46,799 bases of DNA from Desulfuromonadales bacterium GWC2_61_20. GTDB taxonomy: Bacteria > Desulfobacterota > Desulfuromonadia > Desulfuromonadales > UBA2197. The notes beneath the pieces are model-generated. The model did no database searches, was not told the DNA's origin, and saw only the letters and a program-made list of their open reading frames with translations. This document shows, piece by piece, positions 7,433 to 17,274 of the stretch (positions are counted from its first letter, which is position 1; each line of letters begins with the position of its first letter). The DNA is taken from the NCBI GenBank assembly GCA_001799485.1, contig MGTO01000124.1, positions 1 to 46,799 on the forward strand, written 5' to 3'. The position numbers and the translations under genes were made by a program.

Positions 7433-8299
7433 ATGCTGAAGAACATCGGCTTCCTCGGACTCGGTACCGTTGGCAGACATATGGCTGCCAATTTGCTTAA
7501 GGGGCACTATGCCCTGATGGTTTATGACTCCGACCCGGCCGTTGTCGCCGAACTGGTCACCCTTGGGGCCAGAGGCGCCAAATCCCCGAAGGAAGCGGCC
7601 AAGGGGATGGATATGGTCATCATCATCCGTCCCGAAAAGGAACGCTTGCGCCCCGACATCTTCGGACCGGACGGCATCTTTGCCGGTATCGATCCCGGCA
7701 CCATTCTCGTCGACATGGGGACGCACTCCATCGAGAGTACCATGGAAATTGCCGAGGAAGCCGCCAAGCACCGGGTCATGTTCCTCGACGCTCCGGTCTG
7801 GGGCACCAAGGAGCACGCGGTCAACGGGCTGATGACGATTTTGACCGGCGGCGACCCCTCGGTGGTCAGCCGCTGCCGCGAAGCCTTCACCTTCTTCGGC
7901 CTCAATACCATCCACATCGGCGGAGTCGGTGATGCCACCCGCATGAAATTCGTCGTCAACCTGGTTCAGGCCGAATTGATGCAGGCCTTGGCCGAGGCCC
8001 TGGTCTTTGGTGAAAAGATGGGCCTGCCGGCGGACAAGATTCTTGAGGTTCTCGACTCCGGCGGCGTTGCCTCCCCCCTCTTCCACTCCAAGGGGCGCAG
8101 CATCGCCCGCGGGGACTTCACCCGCAACCTCGCCCTCAAATACGTGCACGAGCATCTCGAATTGGTTCTCGAGGCCGCGCGCAAGGCCAACCTCTTCCTC
8201 CCCGGCGCCGAAAGCGCCTGCCGCCTCTATGCCCAGGGCGAAAAGGACGGCCGCGGCGAGGAAGACTTCTCGGCGGTGATCAAGGTGCTGCGCAAGTAA
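7433..8299 (+). CDS. beta-hydroxyacid dehydrogenase (3-hydroxyisobutyrate dehydrogenase family)
   Basis: ATG 7433 follows AAGGAG at seven bases; the track start at 7403 adds ten residues with no support. The 288-residue protein starts with a Rossmann fold for NAD(P) (GFLGLGTVGRHMAANLL), has the substrate-binding loop as DAPVWGTKEHA rather than the usual DAPVSGG, and keeps the catalytic lysine in MKFVVN. The motif usually reading KDLxLAL is EHLELVL here. Members reduce or oxidise short beta-hydroxyacids such as 3-hydroxyisobutyrate, tartronate semialdehyde or succinic semialdehyde. The changed loops make the substrate uncertain. It is a single gene ending in a hairpin. Confidence 0.88.
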   Translation: MLKNIGFLGLGTVGRHMAANLLKGHYALMVYDSDPAVVAELVTLGARGAKSPKEAAKGMDMVIIIRPEKERLRPDIFGPDGIFAGIDPGTILVDMGTHSIESTMEIAEEAAKHRVMFLDAPVWGTKEHAVNGLMTILTGGDPSVVSRCREAFTFFGLNTIHIGGVGDATRMKFVVNLVQAELMQALAEALVFGEKMGLPADKILEVLDSGGVASPLFHSKGRSIARGDFTRNLALKYVHEHLELVLEAARKANLFLPGAESACRLYAQGEKDGRGEEDFSAVIKVLRK

Positions 8300-8319
8300 C
8301 TGCTTCTCTCCTGCAATAT

Positions 8320-8352
8320 CAAGAGGGCGACCCTGACGGGGTCGCCCTCTTG
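8320..8352 (+). terminator. terminator-like hairpin after the dehydrogenase gene
   Basis: A 14-bp perfect stem (CAAGAGGGCGACCC and complement) with a 5-base loop. It lacks a good T tract. It also lies just past the end of the minus-strand radical SAM gene and may work both ways. Confidence 0.6.
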
Positions 8353-8422
8353 AGTTAAAATCTGGTCTGACTGAGGTCGCAACGACCCGCCTCCCCTGTC
8401 TTTCTGCCTTACTCCCTCCCCT

Positions 8423-10144
8423 TTAGCCACAGACTCCGCAGCGATGGCACCCCGGCACACAACGTGACGTCAATTCCCCGAGTTGCGCTCGCTGGTATTC
8501 ACGCCAGAGATGACTACGACTGACCCCGCTGTCGAGTACTTCCCAGGGGAAATGTTCGTCTTCCCCGCGTTCACGGGTGACGAAAAAGCCCGGATCGAGA
8601 TCGACTTCGCGGCAGGCGGCGCGCAGGTTTTTCCCGGATGCCAGGATCGGCAACGTTGCCCCGACCCGGCGGTCGCCACGGGCGAAAAAGGCCTGGAGGA
8701 CCGCCGCGCGCAGCGACTCGCAGATCATCTCGACATTGCCGATGCGACTGATGGCGGAGCGCAGCTGTTTGAGGCGACCTTCGAGGATTTTTTCGTCGGC
8801 CATCGCTGCCCACTGCAAGGGAGTGAAGGGCTTGGGGATGAAAGGGTTGAAGGAGAGGGTGATGTGGCCGAGGCGACCGCGCTTCTTCCCTTCGGCAAGC
8901 CAGACTTCGCGGATACGACCGATGAGGGTGAGGAGTTCGTCCATGTCGGCGGCGTTCTCCGTCGGCAGACCGAGGAGAAAATAGAGCTTGAGATTGGGAA
9001 TCCCCCCGACCGCCAGGAGCTGCACCGCCCGCAGAATCTGCTCCTCACCGATTCCCTTGTTGATGAGATCGCGCAGCCGCTGACTCCCCGCTTCCGGGGC
9101 CAGGGCAACGGTGCGGTGGCCGCTGGCGGCGAGGGCGGCGACCTCCTCTTCTGTCAGGGCATCGAGGCGCAGGCTGGAGACCGAGACCGCGCCGTCGCGT
9201 TCGAGAATCGCCGCCTGCAAGGCGCCGATCTGGCTGTAATCGGAGACGGCAGCGCCGACCAGCCCCTGTTTCTTGCGCGCGCAGAGTCCCGCTTCGATCT
9301 GGCCGACGAGATTGGCCAGGCTGCGCTCGCGCGGCGGCAGGTAGAGGAAGCCGGCGGCGCAGAAGCGGCAGCCGCGCGAGCAGCCGCGGGAGACCTCGGT
9401 CAGGGCCATGTCGCCGAATTCGGTGGCACTGGTGGTGATAAAGGAGCGACTCGGCGAGGCGTCGAGATCGGCCAGCCACTGCCGCGCCACCCGCGGCGGC
9501 GCCGGCGGCGTCGCCCGGTAGCCGGCAATGGTACCGTTGATAGCGTAGTCGATCTGATAGAGGGAGGGGACATAGAGCCCGGGGAGCTGCGCCAGGGCAG
9601 CAAGGAGAGCCGGACGGGGGCCGCCGGCGCGCAGGACAGCGATCAGCCCGGGGAGGAGTGGTTCGGCCTCGCCGACGGCAAAGGCATCGAAGATCTCCGC
9701 CAGCGGCTCGGGATTGAGAAAGGCGCAGACCCCGCCGCAGAGGAGGAGGGGATGGCGGGCCTCGCGCTGTGCCGCCCACAAAGGCAAGCGGCCGAGTTCG
9801 AAGAGGGTCGGCAGGTGGAGGTAATCGTTCTCGAAGGAGATGGAGAAGGCGACGAGGTCGAAGTCGGCCAGAGGGTGGCCGCTCTCCAGGGAGAAGAGGG
9901 GATAGCCGGTGGCGCGGTGTTCCTTGAGGTCATCGGGATCGGGGAGGAAGAAGCGTTCGCAGAGGCAGTCGTCGCGGCTGTTGAGGAGATGGTAGACGGT
10001 GAGAAAACCGAGGTTGCTCATGGCCTGGTGGTAGGTATTGGGGAAGACCAGGGCCACCGTCAGCCGTCCCCCCCAGGGGTTGGCCGCCGCGCCGTCTTCC
10101 GCCGCCAGCCGCTGGCGGGCTTTGTCGATGAGGGTGCGGGACAT
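8423..10144 (-). CDS. B12-binding-like radical SAM protein
   Basis: The 573-residue protein has an N-terminal alpha/beta region resembling a cobalamin-binding fold (about residues 28-170) and a radical SAM core with the [4Fe-4S] ligands C255, C259 and C262 (GCSRGCRFC). Extra cysteines close the C terminus (CHRCGVCG), suggesting a second metal site. The order fits the uncharacterised radical SAM group often annotated as B12-binding-domain radical SAM protein. The reaction is unknown. It lies just beyond the dcw cluster on the same strand, separated from ftsZ by a terminator, so it may have its own promoter. Confidence 0.88.
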   Translation of the reverse strand: MSRTLIDKARQRLAAEDGAAANPWGGRLTVALVFPNTYHQAMSNLGFLTVYHLLNSRDDCLCERFFLPDPDDLKEHRATGYPLFSLESGHPLADFDLVAFSISFENDYLHLPTLFELGRLPLWAAQREARHPLLLCGGVCAFLNPEPLAEIFDAFAVGEAEPLLPGLIAVLRAGGPRPALLAALAQLPGLYVPSLYQIDYAINGTIAGYRATPPAPPRVARQWLADLDASPSRSFITTSATEFGDMALTEVSRGCSRGCRFCAAGFLYLPPRERSLANLVGQIEAGLCARKKQGLVGAAVSDYSQIGALQAAILERDGAVSVSSLRLDALTEEEVAALAASGHRTVALAPEAGSQRLRDLINKGIGEEQILRAVQLLAVGGIPNLKLYFLLGLPTENAADMDELLTLIGRIREVWLAEGKKRGRLGHITLSFNPFIPKPFTPLQWAAMADEKILEGRLKQLRSAISRIGNVEMICESLRAAVLQAFFARGDRRVGATLPILASGKNLRAACREVDLDPGFFVTRERGEDEHFPWEVLDSGVSRSHLWREYQRAQLGELTSRCVPGCHRCGVCG

Positions 10145-10211
10145 CTGTCGCTTTCTACGAGGGGAATATCGGGCTGGTCGATCTTACCTTATACCAACGG
10201 ACGCACCAAAG

Positions 10212-10238
10212 AAAAAGGGACCGCACGATGCGGTCCCT
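10212..10238 (-). terminator. terminator of the dcw operon after ftsZ
   Basis: Read on minus, AGGGACCGCA pairs with TGCGGTCCCT over a 3-base loop and runs into TTTTTC. It lies about 180 bases beyond the ftsZ stop and before the radical SAM gene. Confidence 0.85.
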
Positions 10239-10414
10239 GCAGACGAGGGAGTCGTCATTTCACTTCATACATCATCACTTCCCCCGCACTACGCCGGGCG
10301 GAGAACCGGCGCGAAGGGAGTGGTGCAGCTGCAAGAGGCTCGCGATCTTCAGCCCCGTTGTTGTTGTCCTCCCGACACAACAGACTGCGTCGGGAATTTC
10401 TTTTTCCTCGACCT

Positions 10415-11572
10415 TTAATCGACGCGCTTGCGCAGAAAGGTCGGGATCTCGTATTCGGCATCGTCACCGGCGCTGGCGCTGACGGCGGCGCGCAGCCCGA
10501 CGGGAGCATCTTTTTGCTGATTGCGGATGAAGGTCGGCACGTCGCGATCGACCTTGTTCAGGGGGATGGCCCCTTTCAGGCGAATCTCGTCATGGCCGCG
10601 CCGACCCTTTTCAAAGCAGTTGCCGAAACCGGTGGCGATGGCGGTGACCTTGATCGTCTCCCCCATCTCCTCGTCGATGGCGAGGCCGATGATGATGTTG
10701 GCGTCTTCGTGGGCCTTTTCGTGGATGACGCGGGAGACTTCGTTGAAGTCGTCCATGGTCATGCTCGCCGAGCCGCTGACGTTGACCAGAATCCCCTTGG
10801 CCCCGGAGATGTCGATCTCCTCCAGCAGGGGACTGCTGATCGCCTGCTGGGCCGCCTCGGTGGCGCGTTTTTCGCCGGAGGCGACACCGATCCCCATGAT
10901 CGCCATGCCGCGCACGCTCATGACCGCACGGACGTCGGCGAAGTCGACGTTGATCAGGCCTTCGGTGGTGATGAGGTCGGAAATCCCCTGCACCGCCTGA
11001 CGCAGCACGTCGTCGGACGGTTTGAAGGCGTCGAGGATCCCCATGTTCTTGCCGGCGAGACCGAGGAGGCGGTCGTTGGGGACGACGATGAGGGAATCGA
11101 CGACCTCCTTGAGGGCGAGAATCCCTTCCTCGGCCTTGGTCGAGCGCTGCTTCCCTTCGCGGGAGAAGGGGCGCGTCACCACGCCGACGGTGAGGGCGCC
11201 GACTTCGCGGGCGACCTCGGCGATGATCGGGGCGGCGCCGGTGCCGGTGCCGCCGCCCATGCCGGCGGCGATGAAGACCATGTCGGCGCCTTTGAGGATT
11301 TCGGCGAGGCGGGCGCGATCCTCCAAGGCCGCCTCACGGCCGATCTCGGGGTTGGCGCCGGCGCCGAGGCCCTTGGTCAGTTTGCCGCCGAGCTGCACCT
11401 TCATCGGCGCCGCACTGCGGCGCAAGGCCTGGGCATCGGTGTTGGCGGCGATGAACTCGACGCCGCCGACCTTGGCCGCGATCATGGTGTTGATGGCGTT
11501 GTTGCCGCCGCCGCCGACGCCGATGACCTTGATTTTCGCCGTCTGGTCCACTGTCTCGTCAAACTCGAACAT
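10415..11572 (-). CDS. ftsZ: cell division GTPase FtsZ
   Basis: FtsZ is the tubulin-like GTPase that forms the Z ring at midcell. From ATG 11572 ([10 protein letters not shown], preceded by GAGGGAG) the protein is 385 residues. The GTP-binding signature GGGTGTG lies at 106-112, the N-terminal nucleotide fold at [10 protein letters not shown], and the conserved C-terminal peptide that binds FtsA is present as EIPTFLRKR. The track start at 11692 runs back into ftsA and is not supported. It is the last gene of the dcw cluster, 98 bases after ftsA. Confidence 0.98.
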   Translation of the reverse strand: MFEFDETVDQTAKIKVIGVGGGGNNAINTMIAAKVGGVEFIAANTDAQALRRSAAPMKVQLGGKLTKGLGAGANPEIGREAALEDRARLAEILKGADMVFIAAGMGGGTGTGAAPIIAEVAREVGALTVGVVTRPFSREGKQRSTKAEEGILALKEVVDSLIVVPNDRLLGLAGKNMGILDAFKPSDDVLRQAVQGISDLITTEGLINVDFADVRAVMSVRGMAIMGIGVASGEKRATEAAQQAISSPLLEEIDISGAKGILVNVSGSASMTMDDFNEVSRVIHEKAHEDANIIIGLAIDEEMGETIKVTAIATGFGNCFEKGRRGHDEIRLKGAIPLNKVDRDVPTFIRNQQKDAPVGLRAAVSASAGDDAEYEIPTFLRKRVD

Positions 11573-11670
11573 GACTCCCTCACTTTCGGCTGTGCCGGTC
11601 GCCGGTTCTCCGCCTGCGACCGCCGGGTTGACTAACCATTCCACGACAATATGGCATCGGTCCGACGCGC

Positions 11671-12900
11671 TCAGAAGAACTCGCCGAACCACTCTTTCAT
11701 GCGTTTGGTGATACTGCCGAAGGTATCCTTCTGGCCGCGGCTGAAATTCTTTACCTCGACGTTGCGGCTGCCGTACTTGACCAGACCGACGCCGGTGGCA
11801 TAGACCGGCGAGTTGACGACGTCGATGAGCCCGCCGATATCCTGCGGCGAACCGCGCCGCACCGGCAGATTGAAGATCTGCTCGGCCAGCTCCGGCATGC
11901 CGGCGAGGATGGAGGTGCCGCCGGTGAGGACGATGCCCGAGGCGATGAGATCCTCGTAGCCGCTCTTGACGATTTCGCGGTTGACCAGGGTGAAGATCTC
12001 CTCGACCCGCGGCTCGAGAATCTCGGCGAGGAGCTGGCGCGAGAGGACCCGCGGTTCCCGCCCGCCGACAGAAGGTACCTCGATCGTCTCGGTCTTGCCG
12101 ACCATGGAGGTGAGACAGCAGCCGTAGGCCTGCTTGATCTTCTCGGCCTCGGCCATCGGCGTGCGCAGGCCGACGGCGATGTCGTTGGTCAGGTGGTTGC
12201 CGCCGAGGGAGAGGACCGAGGTGTGCTTGATCGCTCCGTCGACGTAGATGGCGATGTCGGTGGTGCCGCCGCCGATGTCGATGAGGGCGACGCCGAGTTC
12301 CTTCTCGTCGGCGGCGAGGACCGCCTCGCTCGAAGCCAGTTGCTCGAGAACGATATCGGCGACATCGACCCCGGCGCGGTTGCAGCTCTTGACGATATTC
12401 TGCGCGCTCGCCACCGCCCCGGTGACGATGTGGACCTTCGCCTCCAGGCGCACGCCGCTCATGCCGAGGGGCTCGCGGATGCCATCCTGGTCGTCGATGA
12501 TGAACTCCTGGGGGAGGATGTGGATGACTTCGCGATCCATGGGGATGGCGATGGCCTTGGCCGCGTCGATGACCCGGCGCAGGTCGTCGGCATTGACCTC
12601 GCGATTTTTGATGGCGATGATCCCCTGGGAGTTGAAGCCCTTGATATGCCCCCCGGCGATGCCGGCAAAGACCGACTTGATCTCGCAGCCAGCCATGAGT
12701 TCGGCTTCCTCGATCGCCTTGCGGATGGCGCCGACGGTGGCTTCGATGTTGATCACCACCCCCTTGCGCAGGCCTTTGGAGGGGCTGGTGCCGATACCGA
12801 CAATATCGAGACCGTCCTCGGTGAGGTTGCCGACGATGGCGCAGATCTTGGTGGTGCCGATGTCGAGGCCGACAATGATGTTCTCGCGTCCGCTGCTCAT
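11671..12900 (-). CDS. ftsA: cell division protein FtsA
   Basis: This 409-residue actin-like ATPase tethers FtsZ to the membrane. It starts with the phosphate-1 motif [14 protein letters not shown], has the phosphate-2 motif [14 protein letters not shown] and the adenosine motif [11 protein letters not shown], and ends in an amphipathic helix ([13 protein letters not shown]) that acts as the membrane-targeting sequence. It starts three bases after ftsQ and precedes ftsZ, the normal order. Confidence 0.97.
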   Translation of the reverse strand: MSSGRENIIVGLDIGTTKICAIVGNLTEDGLDIVGIGTSPSKGLRKGVVINIEATVGAIRKAIEEAELMAGCEIKSVFAGIAGGHIKGFNSQGIIAIKNREVNADDLRRVIDAAKAIAIPMDREVIHILPQEFIIDDQDGIREPLGMSGVRLEAKVHIVTGAVASAQNIVKSCNRAGVDVADIVLEQLASSEAVLAADEKELGVALIDIGGGTTDIAIYVDGAIKHTSVLSLGGNHLTNDIAVGLRTPMAEAEKIKQAYGCCLTSMVGKTETIEVPSVGGREPRVLSRQLLAEILEPRVEEIFTLVNREIVKSGYEDLIASGIVLTGGTSILAGMPELAEQIFNLPVRRGSPQDIGGLIDVVNSPVYATGVGLVKYGSRNVEVKNFSRGQKDTFGSITKRMKEWFGEFF

Positions 12901-12903
12901 GGG

Positions 12904-13857
12904 TTATCCCTTCCGCCCTGGATTGTCCTCTTTACTGAGGGTGAGGCTGGCGTCGACCTTGACAATGACCCGGTCGACGACATTGAGATCGATGGACTGC
13001 AGTACCGCGAAACGCGGCACCAGTTCGGTATAGATACTTTCCAGCCGGTCGAGCTTGTCACTGAAATCGGAAAAACCAAGCCGCACCGGAATGCCGCCGA
13101 GGAGGGTGTAGAGAGCGAAACCTTCCACCGGATCGATGCGGATCTCGGAGACCTGGTCGAGACCGAAGACCCGCCGCTTGCCCAACTCCTGCAGCAGTGC
13201 CATCGCCTCCCCGAGCAGGCGCTTGGCTTCCTCCGGCTGATCGAGGAGATACTGGCGGTCGATGCCGGTAACGACCGGGTAGTCGACGCGATCGCCGAGG
13301 CCGAGGGGCTTGAAGACCGTCCCGTCGCGCCCGACATAGTAGAGACAGCCGAGATTGGCCACCGCCACCGGCACGTGCTCGCTGACGCGGATGACGATGT
13401 CGCGGGGGAAGACCCGCTCGACCCGGGCATCGGCGATCCAGGGATTCTCGGCGATCTTGCGGCCGATGAGTTCAAGATCGAGGCTGAAGATGTTCATCCC
13501 CGGCTGGATGTCGGAAAGCTCGCGGATATCGTCGGCCGCCACCCGCTGCATGTTCTCGACCCGGATCGTTTCGACCCGGAAGAAGCGCGAATCGGTGACG
13601 ACCTCCCAGAGCATCAGTCCCCCGACCACGGTCAACGCCGCGCCGCCGCAGACCACTCCGACGGTGAAGGTGCGCTGGAGGATCTTGGTCCAGTCGCGCG
13701 GCTGCCGCTCGTCGAGGCAGCGGTTCTCCCGGCGCTTGAAAGGGATAGCGAGCAGTGCCAGCCAGCGGAAGAGTTTTTTCCAGTCGCGGGGCTGCCGCAC
13801 CGGGACGCGCCGGTTGGCTTTGAACTTTTGCGGTCTTCGCTCTTTCAGATCGCGCAT
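12904..13857 (-). CDS. ftsQ: cell division protein FtsQ
   Basis: The 317-residue protein has a long basic cytoplasmic tail, one membrane helix (about residues 67-88), a POTRA domain ([15 protein letters not shown] onward) and the FtsQ beta domain. FtsQ links cytoplasmic and periplasmic division proteins through FtsL and FtsB. The tail contains an internal duplication: QPRDWKK at about 22-28 and QPRDWTK at about 53-59, matched at DNA level. It follows ddl by 22 bases and precedes ftsA by three. Confidence 0.93.
   Translation of the reverse strand: MRDLKERRPQKFKANRRVPVRQPRDWKKLFRWLALLAIPFKRRENRCLDERQPRDWTKILQRTFTVGVVCGGAALTVVGGLMLWEVVTDSRFFRVETIRVENMQRVAADDIRELSDIQPGMNIFSLDLELIGRKIAENPWIADARVERVFPRDIVIRVSEHVPVAVANLGCLYYVGRDGTVFKPLGLGDRVDYPVVTGIDRQYLLDQPEEAKRLLGEAMALLQELGKRRVFGLDQVSEIRIDPVEGFALYTLLGGIPVRLGFSDFSDKLDRLESIYTELVPRFAVLQSIDLNVVDRVIVKVDASLTLSKEDNPGRKG
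13690..13798 (-). repeat. direct repeat inside the ftsQ N-terminal tail
   Basis: A run of about 18 bases around CCAGTCGCGCGGCTGCCGC recurs 90 bases away with one mismatch (CCAGTCGCGGGGCTGCCGC). In the protein it duplicates the segment RQPRDW. Confidence 0.75.
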
Positions 13858-13879
13858 GTTACCCCTTGCCGCCGTTGTG

Positions 13880-14806
13880 CTACTTGCTCAGTCCCGCACC
13901 GTCCAGGATCCGTTGCGTCAGTTCAGCGAAAGAGATACCGACATGCCCCGCCGCCTTGGGCAGCAGGCTCGTTTCCGTCATCCCCGGGATGGTATTGACC
14001 TCCAGACAGAAGATCTCGGCGCCGCGCACCATGAAATCGATGCGTGCCGCGCCGCTGCAGCCGACCGCCCGGTAGGCGGCGACAGCCGCCTGCTGCAGCC
14101 GCTCGTAGACGGCGGCGGCGAGGGGGGCGGGGAGGAGATATTCGGTGCGGCCGACGGTGTACTTGTTGGTGTAATCGTAAAACCCTTCCTTGGGGACGAC
14201 CTGGATGATCGGCAGGACGGTGCCGTCGATGACGGCGACGGTGACTTCCGCCCCGGCAATGAACTCTTCGACCAGGATCGTCGAATCATGGCGCAGCGCC
14301 TCAGCGAAACCGGCCGCGAGTTCGGCGCGATTGCGGACGATGCTGATGCCGATGGTCGAGCCTTCCCGCGCCGGCTTGACCACAAGAGGGAAAGGACCGC
14401 ATTGCCCCAGGAAGGAATCCCGCTCTTCGCCCCGCCTGTAGACGCGGAAGGCGGGGGTCGGCAGACCGTGATAGAGGAGCATCTGCTTGGTCGCCACCTT
14501 GTCGATGGCGAGGCTGGAAGCGAGGACGCCGCTGCCGGTGTAGGGGATGGCGAGAAGTTCGAGGAGCCCCTGCACCGTCCCGTCTTCGCCGAAGCGCCCA
14601 TGCAGGGCGATAAAGGCGACGTCGGCGCCGGCGCCGGCGAGTTGCGCCGGCAGTTCGCGGCTGACATCGATGGGAACGACACGGTAGCCGGCCGAGGTCA
14701 GTGCCGTCGCCACCGCCTTGCCGGTGCGCAGCGACACTTCGCGCTCGGCCGAGAGCCCGCCCATGAGAACGGCAATCGTCTTTTGTTTCAGTTCATCTCG
14801 CGTCAT
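13880..14806 (-). CDS. ddl: D-alanine--D-alanine ligase
   Basis: Ddl joins two D-alanines with ATP to make the end of the peptidoglycan pentapeptide. ATG 14806 (MTRDELKQKTIAVLMGG) gives 308 residues, the usual length; the track ORF extends 118 codons antisense-free into murC without support. Family motifs are visible: GGLSAEREVSL, LHGRFGEDG, the ATP-grasp region VVKPAREGSTIGI and the metal-ligand stretch CLEVNTIPGMT. It starts 11 bases after the murC stop, leaving no room for murB. Confidence 0.96.
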   Translation of the reverse strand: MTRDELKQKTIAVLMGGLSAEREVSLRTGKAVATALTSAGYRVVPIDVSRELPAQLAGAGADVAFIALHGRFGEDGTVQGLLELLAIPYTGSGVLASSLAIDKVATKQMLLYHGLPTPAFRVYRRGEERDSFLGQCGPFPLVVKPAREGSTIGISIVRNRAELAAGFAEALRHDSTILVEEFIAGAEVTVAVIDGTVLPIIQVVPKEGFYDYTNKYTVGRTEYLLPAPLAAAVYERLQQAAVAAYRAVGCSGAARIDFMVRGAEIFCLEVNTIPGMTETSLLPKAAGHVGISFAELTQRILDGAGLSK

Positions 14807-14817
14807 CGTTGCCTCGC

Positions 14818-16194
14818 TCAAACCTTGGTCTTTTGCAGATTGGCAAAGTCTTCGCCGACCTGCCACACATTCCCCGCTCCCAGGGTGATGACGATGTCCC
14901 CCGGCCGCACCACATCGCTCAAATGCTTGACCACCACTTCCCGCTCGCCGAGGTAATGGACGTCGCGATGACCATGCCCGGCAATGGCGGCGGCAAGCTG
15001 CTTGGCATCGACCCCGGGGATGGCATCTTCGCCGGCGGCATAGACATCCATCACCACCAGATGATCGGTCTGATAAAAGGCGGTGGTGAATTCCTGAAAC
15101 AGTGCCGCGGTGCGGCTGTAGCGGTGCGGCTGAAAGACCGTCACCAGGCGCCGGTTCCACCCCCCCCGGGCGGCGGCGAGGGTCGCCTTGATCTCGGCCG
15201 GGTGGTGGCCGTAGTCGTCGACGACCATGATCCCGCCCCCATCGTACTTGATCTGAAAACGGCGCTGCACCCCGCCGAAATCGCGGAAACCCTCGGCGAT
15301 GACGGCAAAGGGGAGTTGCAACTCCATCGCCACCGTCGTCGCCGCCAAGGCGTTGAGGACATTGTGCCGGCCCGGCATCTTGAAGGCGAGGCGGCCGAGC
15401 ACCTTGTCCTTGTGGTTGACGGTGAAGCTCGTCTTGAGGCCGTCATGCTCGACTTCGCTGGCGTAGAGGTCGGCCTGGGCCGAGAAGCCGTAAGTGGCGA
15501 AACGCTTCTTCACCAGCGGAATGATCGACTGGATGTTGGGATCGTCGAGGCAAAGGACGGCGAGTCCGTAAAAGGGGACTTTGTTGATGAAATCGACAAA
15601 GGTTTCCTTGATCTGGTCGAGGTCGCGGTAGTAGTCGAGATGGTCGGCGTCGATATTGGTGACGACGGCGATGGTCGGCGATAGCTTGAGAAAAGAACCG
15701 TCCGATTCGTCGGCCTCGGCGACGAGGAACTTCCCCTGGCCGAGCTTGGCGTTGGAGCCGAGAAGGTCGAGGCGCCCGCCGATGACCGAGGTCGGATCGA
15801 CGCCGCCATGGGAGAGGACGGTGGCGACCATGCTCGTCGTCGTCGTCTTGCCGTGGGTGCCGGCGATGGCGATGCCGTATTTCATCCGCATCAGTTCGGC
15901 CAGCATCTCGGCCCGCGGAATGACCGGGATCAGGCGGCGGTGGGCTTCGAGGAGCTCGACGTTGTCGGCCCGCACCGCCGTCGAGGTGACGACGACATCG
16001 GCCTGCTGCAAATTTTCGGCGCGGTGGCCATAACTGACGACTCCGCCGAGGTCGCATAAGCGGCGGGTGATCTCCGACTCCTTGAGATCGGAGCCGGAGA
16101 CCTGATAACCGAGATTGATGAGGACCTCGGCGATGCCGCTCATGCCGATGCCGCCGATGCCGATGAAATGGATGTTGCGGATACGTCCGTACAT
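14818..16194 (-). CDS. murC: UDP-N-acetylmuramate--L-alanine ligase
   Basis: MurC adds L-alanine to UDP-MurNAc with ATP, the first peptide step. The 458-residue protein has the N-terminal UDP-binding fold ([12 protein letters not shown]), the P-loop GTHGKTTTT at 112-120, the central Mur ligase motifs ([19 protein letters not shown]) and the C-terminal domain with [10 protein letters not shown]. It starts three bases after murG. Confidence 0.97.
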   Translation of the reverse strand: MYGRIRNIHFIGIGGIGMSGIAEVLINLGYQVSGSDLKESEITRRLCDLGGVVSYGHRAENLQQADVVVTSTAVRADNVELLEAHRRLIPVIPRAEMLAELMRMKYGIAIAGTHGKTTTTSMVATVLSHGGVDPTSVIGGRLDLLGSNAKLGQGKFLVAEADESDGSFLKLSPTIAVVTNIDADHLDYYRDLDQIKETFVDFINKVPFYGLAVLCLDDPNIQSIIPLVKKRFATYGFSAQADLYASEVEHDGLKTSFTVNHKDKVLGRLAFKMPGRHNVLNALAATTVAMELQLPFAVIAEGFRDFGGVQRRFQIKYDGGGIMVVDDYGHHPAEIKATLAAARGGWNRRLVTVFQPHRYSRTAALFQEFTTAFYQTDHLVVMDVYAAGEDAIPGVDAKQLAAAIAGHGHRDVHYLGEREVVVKHLSDVVRPGDIVITLGAGNVWQVGEDFANLQKTKV

Positions 16195-16197
16195 CTC

Positions 16198-17274
16198 TTA
16201 AACCCTTTCCAGGATGGTGCGACATTCTTTCAGGATCACTTCAGCGGCCTGGGGCTTGCCGAGGGAACGGGCGATATCGGCCATCTGCAGCAATCGCGGA
16301 CGGTCGTCGAGGAGCCCGGCCAGCAACTGCCCGAGAACTTCCCCGGTCATCCCCTTCTGCTCCAGCAGCAGTGCCGCCCCCTGCCGCGCCAGGGCCCGGG
16401 CATTGGCGCTCTGATGGTCGCCGGCGGCAAAGGGAAAGGGGACCAGCACCGCCGGACGCCCGCAGGCGGTCAGTTCGGCGATGGTCGTCGCCCCGGCCCG
16501 GCAGAGGACGAGATGGCTGCGCCGGTAGGCGGCGGCCATGTCGTTGATGAAGGGGACGACCTTTGCCTCATCCCAGCCGGCACTGCGGTAACCGGCGGCG
16601 ATGCGTTCGTGGTCGTCGCTGCCGGTCTGGTGGACGATCCCCAGCTTCCCCCGCAGCGAAGCGAGAAAGGGCAAGGCCTCGATAACCGCGTTGTTGATGG
16701 CGCGGGCGCCGCGACTGCCGCCGAAGATCAGCAACTGGGCAGCGCCCTCGGCGAGGCCCGGGCACTCGGTCATGCCGGCGCGGACCGGGTTGCCGGTGAC
16801 GATGGTCGCCCCGGTGTGAAAGGCACTCTCGGCTTCGGCGAAGGAGAGGCAGATACGCTCGGCCCAGCGCGCCAGCAAGCGGTTGGTCAGCCCCGGCCAG
16901 GCATTCTGTTCGTGAATCAGATAGGGCAGTCCCCGCCATTTGGCCGCCAGCAGCACCGGCGCCGAGGCATAACCGCCGACGCCGATGACGAGGTCGGGGC
17001 GAAAATCGTCGAGGATGGTCAGGGACTGGCGGACACTGCGCGCCAATTGCGGCAACACGGCGAGCTTTTCGCCGAGGCCGCGGCCGACAAAGCCCTCGAT
17101 GTCGATGGTACGTAACGGCAAACCCAGTTCCGGCAGGACCCGGGCTTCAATGCCGCGATCGGTTCCGACAAAGAGAACCTCGGCCCGCCACTCCTCGGCG
17201 AGAAACTTTTGCGCCAGGGCCACCGCCGGGAAGAGATGGCCGCCGGTACCGCCACCGGCCAGGAGGATTCTCAT
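16198..17274 (-). CDS. murG: lipid II synthase MurG (GlcNAc transferase)
   Basis: MurG transfers GlcNAc from UDP-GlcNAc to lipid I on the cytoplasmic membrane face. The 358-residue GT28/GT-B protein has the N-terminal glycine-rich loop LAGGGTGGHLFPA, the lipid-side motif GVGGYASAP, and the donor-site motifs GGSRGARAIN and CRAGATTIAEL. Its ATG overlaps the ftsW stop as ATGA. Confidence 0.97.
   Translation of the reverse strand: MRILLAGGGTGGHLFPAVALAQKFLAEEWRAEVLFVGTDRGIEARVLPELGLPLRTIDIEGFVGRGLGEKLAVLPQLARSVRQSLTILDDFRPDLVIGVGGYASAPVLLAAKWRGLPYLIHEQNAWPGLTNRLLARWAERICLSFAEAESAFHTGATIVTGNPVRAGMTECPGLAEGAAQLLIFGGSRGARAINNAVIEALPFLASLRGKLGIVHQTGSDDHERIAAGYRSAGWDEAKVVPFINDMAAAYRRSHLVLCRAGATTIAELTACGRPAVLVPFPFAAGDHQSANARALARQGAALLLEQKGMTGEVLGQLLAGLLDDRPRLLQMADIARSLGKPQAAEVILKECRTILERV

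Noticed and set aside
10255-10509. 84-codon minus-strand ORF across the ftsZ end
   Set aside because: It overlaps the FtsZ C terminus in another frame, has no good start site, and its last part (VMMYEVK) is not supported as a gene.
8483-11635. 1050-codon plus-strand ORF
   Set aside because: It is antisense to ftsZ and the radical SAM gene; the protein has the Gly/Asp/Glu/Arg-rich composition of a high-GC shadow and no motif.
12193-13998. 601-codon plus-strand ORF
   Set aside because: Antisense to ftsA and ftsQ, which are certain; no domain and biased composition.
13355-14956. 533-codon plus-strand ORF
   Set aside because: Antisense to ftsQ and ddl; a composition artefact.
14807-15160. N-terminal extension of Ddl in the ORF track
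   Set aside because: It lies inside murC in another frame and shows no conserved sequence; not a murB remnant either.
15443-16225. 260-codon Arg/His-rich minus-strand ORF
   Set aside because: Frame-shifted shadow of murC; no start site or motif.
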